The notes under the pieces were generated by a model. It ran no database searches. It saw nothing but the letters and a program-made list of their open reading frames with translations, and was not told the DNA's origin. 64,000 nucleotides of DNA from Pteria penguin (taxonomy: Eukaryota; Mollusca; Bivalvia; Pterioida; Pteriidae). Shown here one piece after another: positions 61,458 through 64,000 of this stretch. The stretch spans positions 40,237,842-40,301,841 of the forward strand of contig CM068587.1 in assembly GCA_035048485.1 (NCBI GenBank), written 5' to 3'. A program made the position numbers and the translations under genes. How positions within the stretch are numbered: position 1 is the stretch's first letter; each line of letters opens with the position of its first letter.

Positions 61458-62309
61458 CTAGATTTTAAAAGCAGGGTTTGCAAGATGGAACACACAGACA
61501 GGTTCAGCTGATGACTTTTGCAGTACAAGACTGAGAAAGCCAGCATTAATGTTGTTTTCTTTTCATCAGAGTATCCCTTCTCTCTGTCAAGTATAAATAA
61601 TCTATTGTTGATTAATAGTCCTTGGAAACCTAAAACAGTAATCATAATTAATGACCATGATTAACTAATTTACAGACAACAGTTGAGGTATGGGTATACT
61701 ATACTCTAGTATTAGCTTCCCTAATCAGTGTTTTAATTTACATGTTGTTTAAGAGAAAAAATTCTGGAACAGAGATCTGAATCAACTCTGCAGATATACA
61801 TATCACATACATGTGTAAGTCTAACTACATAAGAGCATAATTTACAAAATCTTTGATAGTGTTACATTTGTAGTTTGGTCTGCATCAGACTCTGACTTAT
61901 GATCTCTGGCCCTGAACAGTATCAGGTATTGTCCTCCTGGTGTAAGGAATACATGAACCAAATTTGACAGCCCTAGCCAAATGTGGTTTTGGTCTTGTTT
62001 AAAACTCAGTGGACAGACAGACCCAAACACAGACTATAATTCTAATAAACTAAAATATAGGAGGACACAATCAAGTCTGAGGGAAAAAACTTTGTTCAAT
62101 GAAAATGGGATAAGATCAGTCTCATGTACCACAATTTTTAGTCTGGTATCCAGAATAGACAATTGCCATACACAAATTTACATAAATCTGGGTAGTCACT
62201 TGGTGTGTCATGAACAGAGGATGGATTATTATTTATTCCCTGTAGTGTTTGATAAGATCCAGACTGCATATGTTTTTGAGGGTGATTCCTGAGAAGTTTC
62301 AAGGATGGC

Positions 62310-62589
62310 TCATTTCCCAACTACATCAACAGCAATAGAAGGACCATGATAATTTAGTTTTAAATTGCCTTTACTCTTTCTCGAAGCTTGTGCTGTATTC
62401 AAAAGGAGAACCTTTTCATCAATTATTACTTTTTTGTACTGTTTACAGTTTCTTTCAACATAATTCTTCTTTTGGTTTTCTTGTGCACTCTCATGTTTTC
62501 TTTCACCTTTTCTAAACATTCTGTTTCAGTTCTTGTCTGGAGTTGTCTGCCTCTATCTGGTTAGCAGATGGTTTGTCCACAAGTCTCTG
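62310..62589 (-). pseudogene. integrase C-terminal (GPY/F-like) fragment
   Basis: The acceptor TTATTTTTTAG opens QRLVDKPSANQIEADNSR. One frameshift later come a lysine/glutamine-rich helix (AQENQKKNYVERN), EKVLLLNTAQ and SKGNLKLNYHGPSIAV. This order (helix, VLLxN, a basic KG segment, then a [WY]xGP motif) is that of the integrase C-terminal domain of Gypsy-like elements and Ginger transposons. The zinc-binding and DDE parts are not in evidence. Old and broken. Confidence 0.55.
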
Positions 62590-62599
62590 CTAAAAAATA

Positions 62600-64000
62600 A
62601 GAAACAATGTTAATGACCAAACCATCAAAACCTAATTTATTTATGGCAAATAAAGGTTAATAGGGGTTGAAATTAATGCTCGCTCACTTCGCCAATTTAC
62701 GAATGTGGGCAACCTAAAACACGCAACCTGTTCGTCCACATGGCAATCGAATGTTATAAATTCAAAGTGTCTTTTTTCCCAAATGATATTTGGATCTGAT
62801 ATTCCGGAAATCTGCGTTCCGGATCCGGACAAGGAAATACGGGTACGGAATTCCAAAAGTATGTTAAGTTTGCTCCAATAATCTGGACAGAATCTTGCTT
62901 TCTGGATGTAGCTGAAGCATATAACCACGATTTAATTAATAAATGAAGCCCAACTGTTTATATCCTTAAGCTTTCTGCACTGATCGATTGTTTAACAGTT
63001 AAATGCCACGTTTACACGGTCACCTATCTATGGTATATTAATTACAAATGCTAAATCTGTATAACACAGCAGGACGTTAGATAAATACTCCGATCGTAAA
63101 AAAGTGAAATTAGTCAAGTGCGAGGTAAAGACAAAGGCGACTGCCAACATTTAGGTAGGGGACATTAAGTTTAGAAAATCAAGTAGGTTTTAGAAGTTTG
63201 GATGAAAACAATGTAAAATAAACATCCCCATTTTATCTTGTGTTGAAACATTTGAGCATGACAGTCAAACTTGGACATGTTTGCGGCATTTTATTTTCGT
63301 GAGATGATCCTCCTCGCGAATCTCGTGAAAATAAAACACTCGCAAAATAAACATGGTTTACAGTATGCCAGAGACCTCTGTAGCACACATCAGTGACACT
63401 GAGCCACCCATATCCCACAGCTGCCAGAAACTTCAGAAAGGAATCATACCAATGACTCTGAGTGTGAACCTGATGCAGCTGAGCTTGATGAAGCAATAGT
63501 AGATCAAACTGGAAATTGAACATATGAATTCTAAACAAATGTTTAAACATGTTTATTGTTGTTTTATAAAGTTAAATTACAGATGACTATCATAAGATAT
63601 TTGTTTCTAGTTTATTTTTTAACAAATTTTTGTGGGCCCCTAAAATATTATGTGCGCTCCTGAATTTATAAATTTAGGGGCCCACATGGCTACTGGTCAG
63701 TTTAAGTTAATATCAAACCCTGGTTAACTGATCTTTCAATAGAATTAAAATTCCATCATTCATGGGATAGAAGCCTCATGCAGGCCTAACCTAAACCATT
63801 TGTAGAAATGTCTTTTTCTGTAACAGTACTTTTGATATAAAACTGGGTGTTTGTCCATGAACTGGATTAATACTCCTCATGACAACAAATTTGGAATAGG
63901 ATAAAATGTATGCATTGTACCTGTTGTAGTGAATAATTCATGACTCATAATGTGTGAAATATGAAACCCTTGTCTTACAGATTACAAGAGAAATCTGCTT
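62600..64000. other. no gene recognised
   Basis: Open frames of 95 and 105 aa on the minus strand (62641-62928 and 63233-63550) have no motif or splice context. The text around 63280-63360 (ATTTTCGTGAGATG, CTCGTGAAAATAAA) is a short inverted repeat, probably part of a decayed repeat. Confidence 0.4.

Noticed and set aside
61475..61634. Extra exon just upstream of the Ulp1-like exon
   Set aside because: An acceptor-like TACTGTTTTAG and an open frame exist, but no donor separates it from the next acceptor, so it reads as intron.

Overview
This is a eukaryotic, strongly AT-rich window. There is no operon structure, no dense coding and no prokaryotic signals. The only coding material consists of short exon-like blocks bounded by GT/AG signals and of decayed transposon genes. 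The mixture points to a lophotrochozoan, most probably a marine bivalve: tRNA-derived SINEs ending in CAATCAATCA-type tails, pogo/Tigger-like TA-flanked elements, a Penelope-like element, a CR1/L2-like LINE and short intergenic repeats ending in TTTCACAAACACATCTTG. That assignment is an inference from repeat style.

Layout. 1-5833 is the open-ended edge of a ~55-bp minisatellite of about 105 copies with a visible 1,078-bp higher-order period. 5.9-12.9 kb is repeat-derived DNA, including two SINE families. 13.6-18.1 kb, minus strand, carries decayed exons of one gene. Its middle, exons B and C in a 1.2-kb unit, is present in three near-identical tandem copies. 18.3-28 kb is mostly non-coding, with a 371-bp MITE, an isolated terminal-exon candidate (21782-22003), a possible promoter near 24.7 kb and one copy of a 1-kb TIR element. 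28.6-33.8 kb, minus strand, holds at least six splice-bounded exon candidates, two of which contain an in-frame TGA. 34.3-36.0 kb is a duplicated block in which one copy expanded into a 75-bp tandem array. 36252-39350 looks like a 3.1-kb DNA transposon with 10-bp TIRs and a 5-bp target duplication.

40-52 kb is a nest of insertions that can be dated relative to one another, because a paralogous empty copy (about 49968-50480) sits beside the filled copy. The filled copy took in a SINE block, a LINE and a 1.78-kb foldback element. The LINE was in turn hit by a 2,987-bp DNA transposon (43681-46667) that landed immediately after its FADD codons. That transposon has matching TIRs and an ATAT duplication, and it carries a minus-strand gene whose last five exons join in phase. 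No transposase signature is evident. This is the best candidate for something undescribed in the window.

52.4-52.8 kb has two small exon candidates. 53.96-54.15 kb has four spaced 24-nt modules whose ends pair with covariation. 56.9-60.0 kb is a Penelope-like element (RT, then GIY-YIG endonuclease) broken by a 13-bp-TSD insertion, which was itself hit by the 1-kb TIR element. Its terminal repeats hold three copies of a hammerhead-like core in which both members of the C3-G8 pair are changed. 61.3-62.6 kb has an Ulp1-like exon and an integrase C-terminal fragment on the same strand, a pairing known from Ginger1 transposons. The remainder is featureless at the level I can read.
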